This document shows, one piece after another, positions 1 to 8,658 of a stretch of 36,504 nt of DNA. Under the pieces are notes generated by a model. The model had not been told where the DNA came from. It did no database searches and saw only the letters and a program-made list of their open reading frames with translations. A program made the position numbers and the translations under genes. Numbering within the stretch: the stretch's first letter is position 1; each line of letters starts with the position of its first letter. The stretch spans positions 1 to 36,504 of the forward strand of contig JAJRRT010000044.1 of the NCBI GenBank assembly GCA_024279255.1. Reading direction: 5' to 3'. Source of the stretch: Deltaproteobacteria bacterium. Its GTDB lineage: Bacteria; Desulfobacterota; Desulfuromonadia; Desulfuromonadales; Geopsychrobacteraceae.

Positions 1-34
1 ACTGAAAGCTTTTGAGCGCTTGAAGGAGTATGAA

Positions 35-1159
35 ATGATCGTCGGAATTCTGAAAGAAATTAAGACCGAAGAGAACCGCGTCTGCATGACCCCGGCCGGG
101 GTTGAGGTGATGGTGCACAACGGTCATCAGGTGCTGGTTGAAACCTGCGCCGGAGTCGGTAGCGGTTTCAGTGATGAGGATTATCAGCACGCCGGAGCTA
201 AAATTGCTCCAAGTAACAAAGAGGTCTTTGCCGGGGCCGAGATGCTGATGCATGTCAAGGAACCTCAGCCGAGTGAATATCCACTGATCCGACCTGGGCA
301 GATCTTCTTTACTTATTTTCATTTTGCCGCTTCCGAGTCGTTGACCCGTGCGATGCTCGAGCGCAAGGCGACCTGTATCGCCTACGAAACAATTACCAGT
401 CTCGATGGCAGCCTGCCGTTATTGACCCCTATGAGTGAGGTTGCAGGCAGAATGGCGGCGCAGGAAGGGGCCAAGTATCTGGAGCGTTCGCAGGGGGGGC
501 GCGGTATTCTGATGGGCGGCGTGCCGGGGGTTGCCCCGGCGACGGTGCTGGTTCTCGGTGGTGGCGTAGTTGGCACCCATGCAGCTCAGATGGCCAGCGG
601 GCTGGGGGCCAAGGTCTATCTGCTCGATATGAATCTCGATCGCTTGCGCCACCTGTCAGAAGTGATGCCGAAGAACTGTTTCCCGATGATGTCGTCTCCG
701 GCGACGGTACGTCAGCTCGTGGCGGAGGCCGATGTTGTGATCGGAGCGGTGCTCTTGCATGGTGCCAAGGCACCAAAGCTGGTGACGCGTGAGATGTTGA
801 AGACCATGAAGCCCGGGGCGGTGTTGGTCGATGTGGCGATCGATCAGGGGGGCTGTTTCGAAACTTCGAAAGCGACGACGCATACCGACCCGACCTTCGA
901 AGTCGATGGTATTCTGCACTATTGCGTGGCTAATATGCCGGGCGCTGTACCCCTGACTTCGACCATGGCTCTGACCAATGCGACACTGCCTTATGCTTTG
1001 ATGATTGCCAACCAGGGCTGGAAGCATGTGGCGCGCAACAATGCCGGGATCAAAGAGGGGTTCAATCTGGTTGATGGCAAGGTCTGCTATAAGGGGGTAG
1101 CCGAGGCCTTCGACATGGAGTATGTGCCGGTCGATGAATTGTTGAAAGTTGCACCCTGA
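35..1159 (+). CDS. ald: Alanine dehydrogenase
   Basis: NAD-dependent enzyme interconverting L-alanine and pyruvate plus ammonia, in the cytoplasm. The 374-residue product matches the family's usual length. It opens with MIVGILKEIKTEENRV, has the substrate-site Lys75 (HVKEP) and His96 (FHFAA), and a Rossmann nucleotide-binding turn VLGGGVVGTHAA near residue 180. I start at ATG 35 because AAGGAG sits at 23-28, 6 bases before it; an in-frame TTG at 20 lies upstream of that site and would give a non-conserved extension. A strong bidirectional hairpin follows the stop and separates it from the convergent acyl-CoA ligase. Alanine racemase lies at the far end of the window, so both alanine-interconverting enzymes are in this region, but not adjacent. 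Confidence 0.95.
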   Translation: MIVGILKEIKTEENRVCMTPAGVEVMVHNGHQVLVETCAGVGSGFSDEDYQHAGAKIAPSNKEVFAGAEMLMHVKEPQPSEYPLIRPGQIFFTYFHFAASESLTRAMLERKATCIAYETITSLDGSLPLLTPMSEVAGRMAAQEGAKYLERSQGGRGILMGGVPGVAPATVLVLGGGVVGTHAAQMASGLGAKVYLLDMNLDRLRHLSEVMPKNCFPMMSSPATVRQLVAEADVVIGAVLLHGAKAPKLVTREMLKTMKPGAVLVDVAIDQGGCFETSKATTHTDPTFEVDGILHYCVANMPGAVPLTSTMALTNATLPYALMIANQGWKHVARNNAGIKEGFNLVDGKVCYKGVAEAFDMEYVPVDELLKVAP

Positions 1160-1182
1160 ATAGCGCTGAATAAGTTTCAGAT

Positions 1183-1219
1183 AAAAAACCCCGGAGCAGA
1201 ATTTTGCTCCGGGGTTTTT
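1183..1219. terminator. Bidirectional Rho-independent terminator, ald / acyl-CoA ligase
   Basis: The arms CCCCGGAGCA (1189-1198) and TGCTCCGGGG (1205-1214) pair perfectly around a short loop, with an A-run on the left and a T-run on the right. It therefore works for both convergent genes. The acyl-CoA ligase stop codon lies 4 bases beyond. Confidence 0.9.
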
Positions 1220-1222
1220 GTT

Positions 1223-2863
1223 TCAGGCCGGTTTATACTTTTCGCGGAGTGCCTTTTTGTTGACCTTACCGACACTTGTTTTGTCGATCACTTCGACAAA
1301 TTGAATTTTTAATAGTACCACCTGTTTCGAGACGATCCCTTTGTCGACAAAGCTGCGGACGTGTAGCAGTAGCTCTTTTTCACTGACTTCGGTACCCACT
1401 TTCGTGACAATCAGTGCCAGCGGTCTCTCTCCCCATTTTTCGTCAGGCAGCCCGATGACCGCAGCTTCACCAACCGCCGGGTGTGAGCAGAGCAGGTCTT
1501 CTATCTCTAACGATGAAATCCATTCGCCACCGATCTTGATGATATCTTTAATACGATCAGTGATCTTGATGTAGTTCTGTTTGTTGCGATGGGCAACGTC
1601 ACCGGTGTGCAGGTACCCGCCGCGCCACAAAGTTTCGGAGTTACGTTGATCCTTCAGGTAGCCTTGGGTCAGCCAGGGAGTACGAACCACAATTTCACCG
1701 ACGCTCTCGCCATCCCGCGAGATTTCATCAAGATTTTCATCGGCCACGCGAAGCTCAACCAGTGGTACCGGGCGTCCGGTTTTGCACCGCAACTCAACTT
1801 GCTCATCTTCGCTCAGATCATCTTCGGTGACATGGGCGATGGTCAGTATCGGACAGGTTTCAGACATGCCGTAACCGCTGTAAATGTCGATCCCTTTGCG
1901 TAGGGCAGTACGGCACATTGTTTGAGGCAAGGCTGCGCCGCCGATCAGGACCTTCCAGTTTGATAGATCTGTTTCGGCAAAAGAGGAGTGGCTCATCAGC
2001 ATATGCAGAATGGTTGGTACGCAGTGTGAGAAGGTGACATTTTCCTTGGCCAATAGATGTAGCAGCATATCGGGGGTGTACTTGCCGGGGTAAACCTGTT
2101 TAATACCGAGTGCGGTTGCCACATAGGGAACCCCCCAGGCGTGAACGTGAAACATCGGCGTGATCGGCATATAGACATCCCGTTGGTGTAGACGTCCTTG
2201 TGTTGCGGGGGTACCTAATGCTGCAAGGGTGCTGAGAGTGTGAAGCACCAGTTGGCGGTGGCTGAAATAAACCCCTTTGGGCATGCCGGTGGTGCCGGTG
2301 GTGTAGAAGGTAGTTGCACGGGTATTTTCATCGAAGTCCGCAAAATCAAAATGATCTGCGGCGGCATCGATCAGAACTTCATACTCACCTTCAAAACTCA
2401 AAGAAGTTTCGGTCTGCTGTTGGCCGTCCTGTAACAGGATATAACCTTTGACAGTGTCGATGCGGCCCTTGATCTGCTCGAGAATCGGCAGGAACTCCTC
2501 GTTAACCAGGATATAATCATCTTCAGCATGGTCGATGGTGTAGAGGATCTGCTCTGGAGATAGACGGATGTTGACCGTGTGCAGTACCGCCCCGAGCATC
2601 GGGACAGCATAAAAACATTCAAGGTAGCGATGGCTATCCCAATCCATAACGGCCACCGTATCTCCTGCCTTGACCCCGATTTTAGTCAGGGCATTTGCCA
2701 AACGACAGACCCGTTGGCGGAACTCGGCGTAGGAGAATCGTATCTGGTCGCGATAGACGATCTCCTGTTGCGGGTCATCAACAACTGGAGCATTGAGCAG
2801 GTTTTTGATCAGCAGCGGATAGGTGTATGCACTCATAGTGCGTTGAATCAGATTGTCGGTCAT
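1223..2863 (-). CDS. AMP-dependent fatty acyl-CoA synthetase (AlkK-like)
   Basis: A 546-residue member of the adenylate-forming (ANL) superfamily, most like medium- or long-chain fatty-acid CoA ligases. It would activate a carboxylic acid with ATP and CoA. Visible motifs in order are the phosphate loop YTTGTTGMPKG (about residues 190-200), the MFHVHAWG segment, the adenine motif YGMSETCP, the hinge region GDVAHRNKQNYIKITDRIKD, GGEWISSLEIE, and the C-terminal catalytic lysine in KTSVGKVNKKAL. The start is supported by AAGGAG placed 7-8 bases before the ATG. It stands alone between ald and metF. The substrate cannot be read from sequence; fatty acid is the family inference. Confidence 0.85.
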   Translation of the reverse strand: MTDNLIQRTMSAYTYPLLIKNLLNAPVVDDPQQEIVYRDQIRFSYAEFRQRVCRLANALTKIGVKAGDTVAVMDWDSHRYLECFYAVPMLGAVLHTVNIRLSPEQILYTIDHAEDDYILVNEEFLPILEQIKGRIDTVKGYILLQDGQQQTETSLSFEGEYEVLIDAAADHFDFADFDENTRATTFYTTGTTGMPKGVYFSHRQLVLHTLSTLAALGTPATQGRLHQRDVYMPITPMFHVHAWGVPYVATALGIKQVYPGKYTPDMLLHLLAKENVTFSHCVPTILHMLMSHSSFAETDLSNWKVLIGGAALPQTMCRTALRKGIDIYSGYGMSETCPILTIAHVTEDDLSEDEQVELRCKTGRPVPLVELRVADENLDEISRDGESVGEIVVRTPWLTQGYLKDQRNSETLWRGGYLHTGDVAHRNKQNYIKITDRIKDIIKIGGEWISSLEIEDLLCSHPAVGEAAVIGLPDEKWGERPLALIVTKVGTEVSEKELLLHVRSFVDKGIVSKQVVLLKIQFVEVIDKTSVGKVNKKALREKYKPA

Positions 2864-2953
2864 GGAAGGGCTCCTTGGATTGTGGACTTTGAGGAGATGT
2901 ATCGGGGGTGAGACTGTCGATCTGTGAATAAATATTATGTGCTGATTTCAAAC

Positions 2954-2988
2954 ATGATTAACCGGGCCATAAGAGCCCGGTTAATCAT
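2954..2988 (-). terminator. Perfect 14-bp hairpin after metF
   Basis: ATGATTAACCGGGC (2954-2967) pairs without mismatch with 2975-2988 around a 7-base loop. It starts 4 bases after the metF stop. On the minus strand it lacks a clean T-run (TGTTTG follows), so it may be a weak terminator or an mRNA-end stabiliser. Confidence 0.6.
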
Positions 2989-2991
2989 CAG

Positions 2992-3912
2992 TTATTTCGG
3001 TCGTACTCCCAGAATATGGCAGATCGCATAGGTCAGGTCAGCTCGGTTCAAAGTGTAGAAATGAAAAGCATCGACACCGTTGGCATACAGGGCACGACAG
3101 CTTTCGGCGGCGACCGTTGCTGCAACGAGATTGCGCGTTTCAGGCTCACCATCCAAGCCGATGAACAGTTCTGCCATCCATGTGGGGACCGAAGCGCCGC
3201 AGGCCGTTGCAAATTCCTTGACCCGTTCAACGTTGGTGACTGGTAGTATGCCGGGTACGATCGGTACGTTGATGCCGGCCGCCCGGGCTCTATCACGAAA
3301 GCGCAGAAACGCTCCAGTATCGAAAAAGAACTGGGTGATCGCACGCGTTGCCCCGGCATCAATCTTACGCTTCAGATTGTCCAGGTCAGATTCATGAGAC
3401 GGTGCATCAGGGTGCCCTTCTGGGTAAGCGGCGACGCTGACTTCAAAATCTGCAACATTTTTTAGGCCTGTGACCAGATCGGAGGCATAGGCATAACCGT
3501 CGGGGTGAGGATTGTAAATATTCTGACCATCGGCTGGGTCACCCCGTAAGGCGACGATGTGGCGCACCCCTTCATCCCAGTATTGACGGGCAATGTCGTC
3601 AATCTCACCACGGCTAGCATCTACACAAGTCAGGTGGGCCGCTGGTTCCAAAGTTGTTTCACGACGTATGCGTGAAACTGTGGCGTGAGTTCGTTGACGG
3701 GTGGTGCCACCGGCCCCATAGGTCACTGAGACATAGTTGGGTTGCAAAGGCTCTAGGCGCTTGATGGCTCGCCAGAGGGACTCTTCAGCTTTGTCGGTTT
3801 TGGGGGGGAAGAACTCGAAAGAAACTTCTACATTCTGAGGCAGAGGTGAGGCCACGGTCAGATTGATATTGTGATTGGTAGAGGTCTGTACCTCTGGAGT
3901 TTCGCTGCTCAT
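2992..3912 (-). CDS. metF: 5,10-methylenetetrahydrofolate reductase
   Basis: Flavoprotein reducing methylenetetrahydrofolate to 5-methyltetrahydrofolate, the methyl donor for methionine synthesis. The 306-residue product follows E. coli MetF closely through VSFEFFPPKT, YVSVTYGAGG, HLTCVDA, HIVALRGDP, ISVAAYPEGHP-type (here VSVAAYPEGHP), NLKRKIDAGA, AITQFFFD and FHFYTLNRA. I start at ATG 3912 (MSSETPEV), with a weak GGAA about 6 bases before it. A longer version from ATG 3945 has no visible ribosome site and adds 11 non-conserved residues. It is monocistronic here and divergent from the cyclodeaminase/arginase pair. I looked for a SAM-type riboswitch in the 280 bases upstream and did not recognise one. 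Confidence 0.93.
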   Translation of the reverse strand: MSSETPEVQTSTNHNINLTVASPLPQNVEVSFEFFPPKTDKAEESLWRAIKRLEPLQPNYVSVTYGAGGTTRQRTHATVSRIRRETTLEPAAHLTCVDASRGEIDDIARQYWDEGVRHIVALRGDPADGQNIYNPHPDGYAYASDLVTGLKNVADFEVSVAAYPEGHPDAPSHESDLDNLKRKIDAGATRAITQFFFDTGAFLRFRDRARAAGINVPIVPGILPVTNVERVKEFATACGASVPTWMAELFIGLDGEPETRNLVAATVAAESCRALYANGVDAFHFYTLNRADLTYAICHILGVRPK

Positions 3913-4196
3913 TTGAATTCCATTGTTTCGTGTTACGGCTCCCATTGAAGGGATGCGATTTATAAGTGAGATTTCATGCTTTTAGTCGAAGCTGTAAGGC
4001 TAGCATTCCTGAAGCTCGTGATTCCACTATTAAATTATTCAGAGTGTGATTTCGACCAGCGTTTTTTTCCATGATGTTGGTACCCATGTGCAGGCTTGTT
4101 TGGTCAATTATTGATGATTTTACTGCGCGGGCGCCTTGCTGTCTGGTATGCTCAAAAATAGGTATATTCAAAATAATTTTCTGCGGAGGCTCGTCG

Positions 4197-5288
4197 ATGT
4201 CGAAACCTTATCCTGAATTTACTTACCCTGACTTTACGACAGTCGCATTTGCGAACTCTCCAATTGTTCACACTCAAGCCGCAACCGCAGATGGCGTTGT
4301 TCCAGAAAACTTCCATGGGACTTCGAACCATCCGGAATATGTGCATCTGGCTAATGGTCGCTGGATACTGGCTCCTGAAAGTCGCATGGATTCGGTCATG
4401 GTGTTGCGTGGCGAAGAACTCGACGTGGTCGAGGCGCGTCGTGTCAAAAAAGGTGATCGGGTCGTGGTCGGTCGTACAGAAAACGGCGAAGAGGGGATCT
4501 TTGTCCATATCGATGGTTTTCACCGGGCGAGTGACGAAGCGGCTGACAAGTTTACTTTTCGTACACGTGGTACGCGTGAAACTCCCTTTTCACGCAGCTA
4601 CGATGATCTGTATAATGTGTTACGGCATGATCGTGACCATGGTCATATCGTCTGGGTTCTTGGCCCAGCGGTGGCTTTCGACAAGGATAGCCGTGATGCC
4701 ATGCAGGGGCTGATAGAAAATGGTTACTGCCATGGGCTTCTGGCGGGCAACGCACTGGCGACTCACGATCTTGAGGCGGCTCTGTTCCGCACTGGACTGG
4801 GACAGAATATTTATTCACAGCATTTACAACCTCTGGGGCACTACAACCACCTTGATCTGATCAACAAGGTGCGTCGAGCGGGTTCAATTCCACAGGCTAT
4901 GGAGGATCTGGACCTTAAAGACGGCATCATCTACGCCTGCGAGAAGCAGAAGGTCCCTTACGTGCTGGCTGGTTCTATCCGTGATGATGGACCACTTCCT
5001 GAAGTCATTTCTGATGTATATGAAGCGCAGGATGCAATGCGTGTTCATGCTCGCAAGGCAACAACCGTGATCGCGTTGGCGACGCAACTTCATTCAATCG
5101 CGTTCGGTAATATGGTGCCGAGTTATAAGGTTATGGATGATGAAGTACGTCCGGTCTTTTTCTATATTGTTGATATGTCAGAGTTCTCTGCTGACAAATT
5201 GGCCAATCGTGGTTCAGCCCAGGCTGTGGCTATTTTGACCAATGCACAGGATTTTATAACGAATCTGTGGAACAATCTGAAGAATTGA
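4197..5288 (+). CDS. TIGR00300-family (LOR/SDH-like) protein, probable ornithine cyclodeaminase
   Basis: A 363-residue relative of the archaeal MJ1480/MMP1218 type, the family also seen as the C-terminal part of cyanobacterial AgrE/ArgZ, where it makes proline from ornithine with NAD. Matching blocks are NFHGTSNHPEYV, RWILAPESRMDSVMVL, VKKGDRVVVG, LLAGNALATHDLEA, YVLAGSIRDDGPLPEV, HSIAFGNMVPSYKV and NRGSAQAVAI. The archaeal form as I recall it has about 100 more N-terminal residues; here only about 38 precede the first shared block. The start is ATG 4197 with GGAGG 10 bases upstream; the longer frame from 4071 has no support. Arginase follows after 41 bases, which fits arginine to ornithine to proline. 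The family assignment is firm; the activity is inferred. Confidence 0.82.
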   Translation: MSKPYPEFTYPDFTTVAFANSPIVHTQAATADGVVPENFHGTSNHPEYVHLANGRWILAPESRMDSVMVLRGEELDVVEARRVKKGDRVVVGRTENGEEGIFVHIDGFHRASDEAADKFTFRTRGTRETPFSRSYDDLYNVLRHDRDHGHIVWVLGPAVAFDKDSRDAMQGLIENGYCHGLLAGNALATHDLEAALFRTGLGQNIYSQHLQPLGHYNHLDLINKVRRAGSIPQAMEDLDLKDGIIYACEKQKVPYVLAGSIRDDGPLPEVISDVYEAQDAMRVHARKATTVIALATQLHSIAFGNMVPSYKVMDDEVRPVFFYIVDMSEFSADKLANRGSAQAVAILTNAQDFITNLWNNLKN

Positions 5289-5329
5289 CTTAGGCAGGAA
5301 AGGACCGTTTTTTTCGGAGAACTTAATTT

Positions 5330-6220
5330 ATGGCAGCAAAAATAGTTCGCATTATAGGAATTCCTATTGATCTGGGTCAGAATCAACGAGGGGTCGATAT
5401 GGGGCCTGCGGCAATACGCTATGCCGGGCTAGCCGCACGCCTTAAGCGGATCGGTTATCAGGTTCAGGATGCGGGAAACATCATGGTGCCAGTGCGTGAT
5501 GCCATTGACCGTAGTGGTCGGGGTTTTATTCCGGCAATTGCTCAGGTCTGCAATGCTGTCTATCTTGCGGCCAGTCAGGCCATGAGTGAAGGAGTGATTC
5601 CTGTTTTTCTTGGTGGGGATCATTCTGTCGCGATCGGGACTATTGGTGGGGTGACGGCGAGTGGTCCCTGTGGATTGATCTGGATCGATGCTCACGGTGA
5701 TTTTAATACCCTTGAAAGTTCTTCTTCTGGCAACGTTCACGGCATGCCTCTGGCGGCTCTGCTTGGAGAGGGCGCCCCCGAGTTAATCAGTGTTGGCCGC
5801 AGTGGTGCAAAGTTATCTGCGCAGAATGTGGTGTTGGTCGGGCTACGTGATCTCGATGCGAAAGAGAAAGAACGTTTGAAGAAGAGTGGCATGTTGTTGT
5901 TTACCATGCGTGATGTCGATGAGCAGGGGATGGGACAAGTCGCCCGCGCTGCTCTGGAGTGGCTTGATCATTGTGAGCATATCCACGTTAGCCTTGATGT
6001 CGATGCGCTTGATCCTAACGAAGCCCCAGGGGTCGGAACTCCAGTCCCTGGTGGACTGAGTTACCGCGAAGCGCAATTGTTGATGGAAATTATTGCTGAT
6101 AGTCAGCGCCTCTCTTCGCTGGATATTGTCGAGATCAACCCGATCCTTGACCAACAAAACCGCACAGCTGAGGTTGCCGTTGAATTGGCAGCATCCCTTC
6201 TTGGAAAAAGCATTCTTTAA
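5330..6220 (+). CDS. rocF: Arginase
   Basis: Manganese enzyme hydrolysing arginine to ornithine and urea. The 296-residue length is typical. Metal-ligand and substrate motifs are in order: [19 protein letters not shown] near the N-terminus, [51 protein letters not shown] and [10 protein letters not shown]. The N-terminal signature and SGNVHGMP favour arginase over agmatinase. A GGAG precedes the ATG by about 10 bases. It sits directly behind the ornithine cyclodeaminase-type gene and is probably cotranscribed with it. No terminator hairpin is obvious between it and the chemoreceptor gene. Confidence 0.92.
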   Translation: MAAKIVRIIGIPIDLGQNQRGVDMGPAAIRYAGLAARLKRIGYQVQDAGNIMVPVRDAIDRSGRGFIPAIAQVCNAVYLAASQAMSEGVIPVFLGGDHSVAIGTIGGVTASGPCGLIWIDAHGDFNTLESSSSGNVHGMPLAALLGEGAPELISVGRSGAKLSAQNVVLVGLRDLDAKEKERLKKSGMLLFTMRDVDEQGMGQVARAALEWLDHCEHIHVSLDVDALDPNEAPGVGTPVPGGLSYREAQLLMEIIADSQRLSSLDIVEINPILDQQNRTAEVAVELAASLLGKSIL

Positions 6221-6294
6221 ACGTATTTTTGGTGAACAGAGAAGTCCGGTCACAAAACCCCATCTTTTACTTGTCTATATATAATTAAAAACAT

Positions 6295-6322
6295 TTGACA
6301 TAGTGTGAATACGCGTTAATCT
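6295..6322 (+). promoter_or_regulatory. Possible sigma-70 promoter for the chemoreceptor
   Basis: A perfect -35 TTGACA (6295-6300) is followed after 16 bases by TAATCT (6317-6322), a poor -10. A TATAAT also occurs at 6280-6285 without a good -35. The chemoreceptor ATG is 75 bases downstream. No sigma-28 type site was seen. Confidence 0.3.
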
Positions 6323-6397
6323 TTTTTTGCTTGAAAAATATCAACAGATTCATTCTGTGGCCTACATGTAGACCCGTGATGCGGGAGGAGAAGAAGA

Positions 6398-8575
6398 ATG
6401 AAGATTTTTGCCAAACTTATTGGTGGATTTGCAATTGTTGCAGCAGTTTGTGCTCTGGTTGGTGGCATCGGCTGGTACGGAATCTACAATACCCGCAGTG
6501 GGCTGGAAGCTGTCGCTCATAAAAGTTTACCGGCAGTTGAGGGGCTAGGTTTGATAATGCAGGGTTTGAACGGTCTGAAGTCTGCAGAGCGGACTTTGAT
6601 GATCTCTAGCCTGAGCAGCGTAGATCGTGTTCATGAGATTAAAAATCTCGGAAAACGGATGAAGGTCATTGATGATGGCTTTGCAGAGTATGATAGTTTG
6701 GATAAAAATGCAGAAGAGCTGAAGCTATGGGCTGAAGTAAAGCAGGCCGTTGCCGCATGGAAGCTTGAGCATCATAAACTGGTCGCTCTCGTTAAACAGG
6801 TTGAGCTTGATGATATCGGCTCATTGGAAGCGGTACTGTCAGGCCGACATCTCGATCATGTACAGTGGGTATCCAAGCTTGAGAAGTCGGTCATACGCAG
6901 AGAAAGATTTACCGGTCAATTGAGCCCCAAACTCTGCGGACTTGGGGAATTCCTGAGTCAGTATCGCACTGATGATCAAACCTTTATGACTATGCTAAGT
7001 CGTTTTAACGGTCCCCATCAAACATTGCATCGTCTAGGTGAGATGATTAATGCCAAAATCGATGATGGGGATTATGGTGCCGCTGGTGTTATGGTCAGCT
7101 CAAAGGTTAAGCCAACCCTCGCAGAGATTGAGAGCTTGTTCAGCAAGAGTCTCACTTATGTCAAAGCAGACCTCGCTGATCTTGCTGGTGCTAAAGAGAT
7201 CGGGTTTGGTAGCGGTCGCAGTGCATTTAGTGTGGCGATGAAAGCACTAGATAAGCTGATGAAGTACAATGTTGAACTGTCTGCACAGATCACTGCAGAT
7301 GCCGAGGGTGATGCGAACCGGAGTCAAATGCTGGCATTTGTTGCTGTTGTCTTTGGGGTTATTACTGCACTGCTGATCGGGTTTCTCATGGCACGTAGTT
7401 TCGCCGCTCCGATGCGCCGCGCAGTTGAGATGCTTAAAGAGTTGGAAATGGGACATCTCTCGGCAAGGCTCAATCTGAAGCGTCAGGATGAAATTGGCGA
7501 GATGTCCAAGACACTGGACGATTTTGCCGATAACCTGCAGCAGGAGACAGTCACAATTCTAAAGGGGCTGGCTGCCGGTGATGTCAGCTACAGTATTGTG
7601 CCACGAGATGCAAATGATGAAATTCGTAATTCGCTCAAGACCTTGGGGGACGATCTGAATCAGGTGTTGTCACAGATCCAGACTTCGGGTGAGCAGATCA
7701 ACTCTGGAGCTTCACAGGTTTCAGACGGTGCCCAGCTGCTCTCTGAGGGAGCAACCCAGTCCGCTGCTTCCCTCGAAGAAATCACCAGTTCAATGGGCGA
7801 ACTCTCGAGTCGAACCCGTGACAATGCAGAGAATGCCCAACAGGCAAATACGTTGTCGACTGAAGCGATGGAAGCTGCCCAGAAGGGGAGCGATCAGATG
7901 CAACAGATGGTCGCAGCAATGGATGATATTAGTGTTTCGGGCCAATCGATCAGCAAAATCATCAAGGTCATCGATGAGATCGCATTTCAAACAAACCTGT
8001 TAGCACTCAATGCCGCAGTTGAAGCGGCCCGTGCCGGACAACATGGCAAAGGCTTTGCTGTGGTTGCTGAAGAGGTCCGTAATCTGGCAGCGCGTAGCGC
8101 CAAGGCGGCGCAAGAGACAGCTGAGCTGATTGAAGGTTCTGTCCAAAAGACCGAAAATGGAGCCCAGATTGCCAGAGCGACTTCTGCTGCTCTTGAGGAA
8201 ATTGTTAGCGGCATCACCAAAACCAGTGATCTGGTCGAAGAAATCTCAGCCGCCAGCAACGAGCAGGCGCAAGGGATCAGTCAGGTTAATCTGGGGCTGG
8301 AACAGATTGATCAGGTCACTCAATCGAACACTGCCAGCGCTGAAGAGAGTGCGGCCGCAGCAGAAGAACTTTCTGGCCAGTCCATGGAGCTGCAGAGGCT
8401 GCTAAAGCAATTCAAACTGCGGGGTGATACAAGTACTTCGCGCGCACCTGTCACTCAGTCAGAGAAGATTTCCTGGAAGGCCCCGGTGGCGAATGCTGGT
8501 TGGGCCGCTGCCGAGCAGTCTGCTGCATCTGCGCCCGAGATTGCTTTGGATGATAACGAGTTTGGTAAGTATTGA
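6398..8575 (+). CDS. Methyl-accepting chemotaxis protein with a periplasmic CZB (zinc-binding) signature
   Basis: Inner-membrane chemoreceptor of 725 residues signalling to CheA/CheW. Predicted layout: membrane helix 1 at about 7-29, periplasmic helical region about 30-308, membrane helix 2 about 310-331, HAMP about 332-385, then a long coiled-coil signalling domain with the conserved tip [21 protein letters not shown] at about 527-547, and an Ala/Pro-rich tail from about 678. The periplasmic part holds H154-x2-W157, C180-x-L-G-x-F185 and H207-x3-H211. This fits the published CZB consensus (Hxx[WFYL]x21-28Cx[LFMVI]Gx[WFLVI]x18-27HxxxH), whose His3Cys set binds zinc. The start has GGAGG-type purines directly upstream. 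CZB domains usually sit in the cytoplasm, so this position is odd. No che genes are nearby. Confidence 0.93.
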   Translation: MKIFAKLIGGFAIVAAVCALVGGIGWYGIYNTRSGLEAVAHKSLPAVEGLGLIMQGLNGLKSAERTLMISSLSSVDRVHEIKNLGKRMKVIDDGFAEYDSLDKNAEELKLWAEVKQAVAAWKLEHHKLVALVKQVELDDIGSLEAVLSGRHLDHVQWVSKLEKSVIRRERFTGQLSPKLCGLGEFLSQYRTDDQTFMTMLSRFNGPHQTLHRLGEMINAKIDDGDYGAAGVMVSSKVKPTLAEIESLFSKSLTYVKADLADLAGAKEIGFGSGRSAFSVAMKALDKLMKYNVELSAQITADAEGDANRSQMLAFVAVVFGVITALLIGFLMARSFAAPMRRAVEMLKELEMGHLSARLNLKRQDEIGEMSKTLDDFADNLQQETVTILKGLAAGDVSYSIVPRDANDEIRNSLKTLGDDLNQVLSQIQTSGEQINSGASQVSDGAQLLSEGATQSAASLEEITSSMGELSSRTRDNAENAQQANTLSTEAMEAAQKGSDQMQQMVAAMDDISVSGQSISKIIKVIDEIAFQTNLLALNAAVEAARAGQHGKGFAVVAEEVRNLAARSAKAAQETAELIEGSVQKTENGAQIARATSAALEEIVSGITKTSDLVEEISAASNEQAQGISQVNLGLEQIDQVTQSNTASAEESAAAAEELSGQSMELQRLLKQFKLRGDTSTSRAPVTQSEKISWKAPVANAGWAAAEQSAASAPEIALDDNEFGKY

Positions 8576-8612
8576 TAAATAATTGAGGAGTATACCTCTC
8601 TCTTGTTTTGCC

Positions 8613-8658
8613 ATCTCCGGCGGGCTAGGATGTAATCCTTGCCCACCGGAGATTTTTT
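8613..8658 (+). terminator. Leader terminator with the sfsA ribosome binding site inside the stem
   Basis: ATCTCCGG (8613-8620), GGGC (8622-8625) and AGGAT (8627-8631) pair with ATCCT (8635-8639), GCCC (8641-8644) and CCGGAGAT (8646-8653). Two single mismatches interrupt the 17 pairs, and the loop is GTA. A T-run at 8653-8658 follows and runs straight into the sfsA ATG at 8659. The only Shine-Dalgarno candidate for sfsA, GGAG at 8648-8651, lies in the 3' arm. The hairpin also ends the chemoreceptor transcript. Confidence 0.85.

Noticed and set aside
3974..4171. 65-codon minus-strand frame upstream of metF
   Set aside because: No ribosome site, no recognisable features, and it lies in a divergent promoter region.
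3913..4196. SAM or folate riboswitch upstream of metF
   Set aside because: No kink-turn or conserved SAM-box segment is visible on the minus strand.
5330..6220. Agmatinase instead of arginase
   Set aside because: The N-terminal [17 protein letters not shown] and [10 protein letters not shown] segments follow arginase rather than SpeB.
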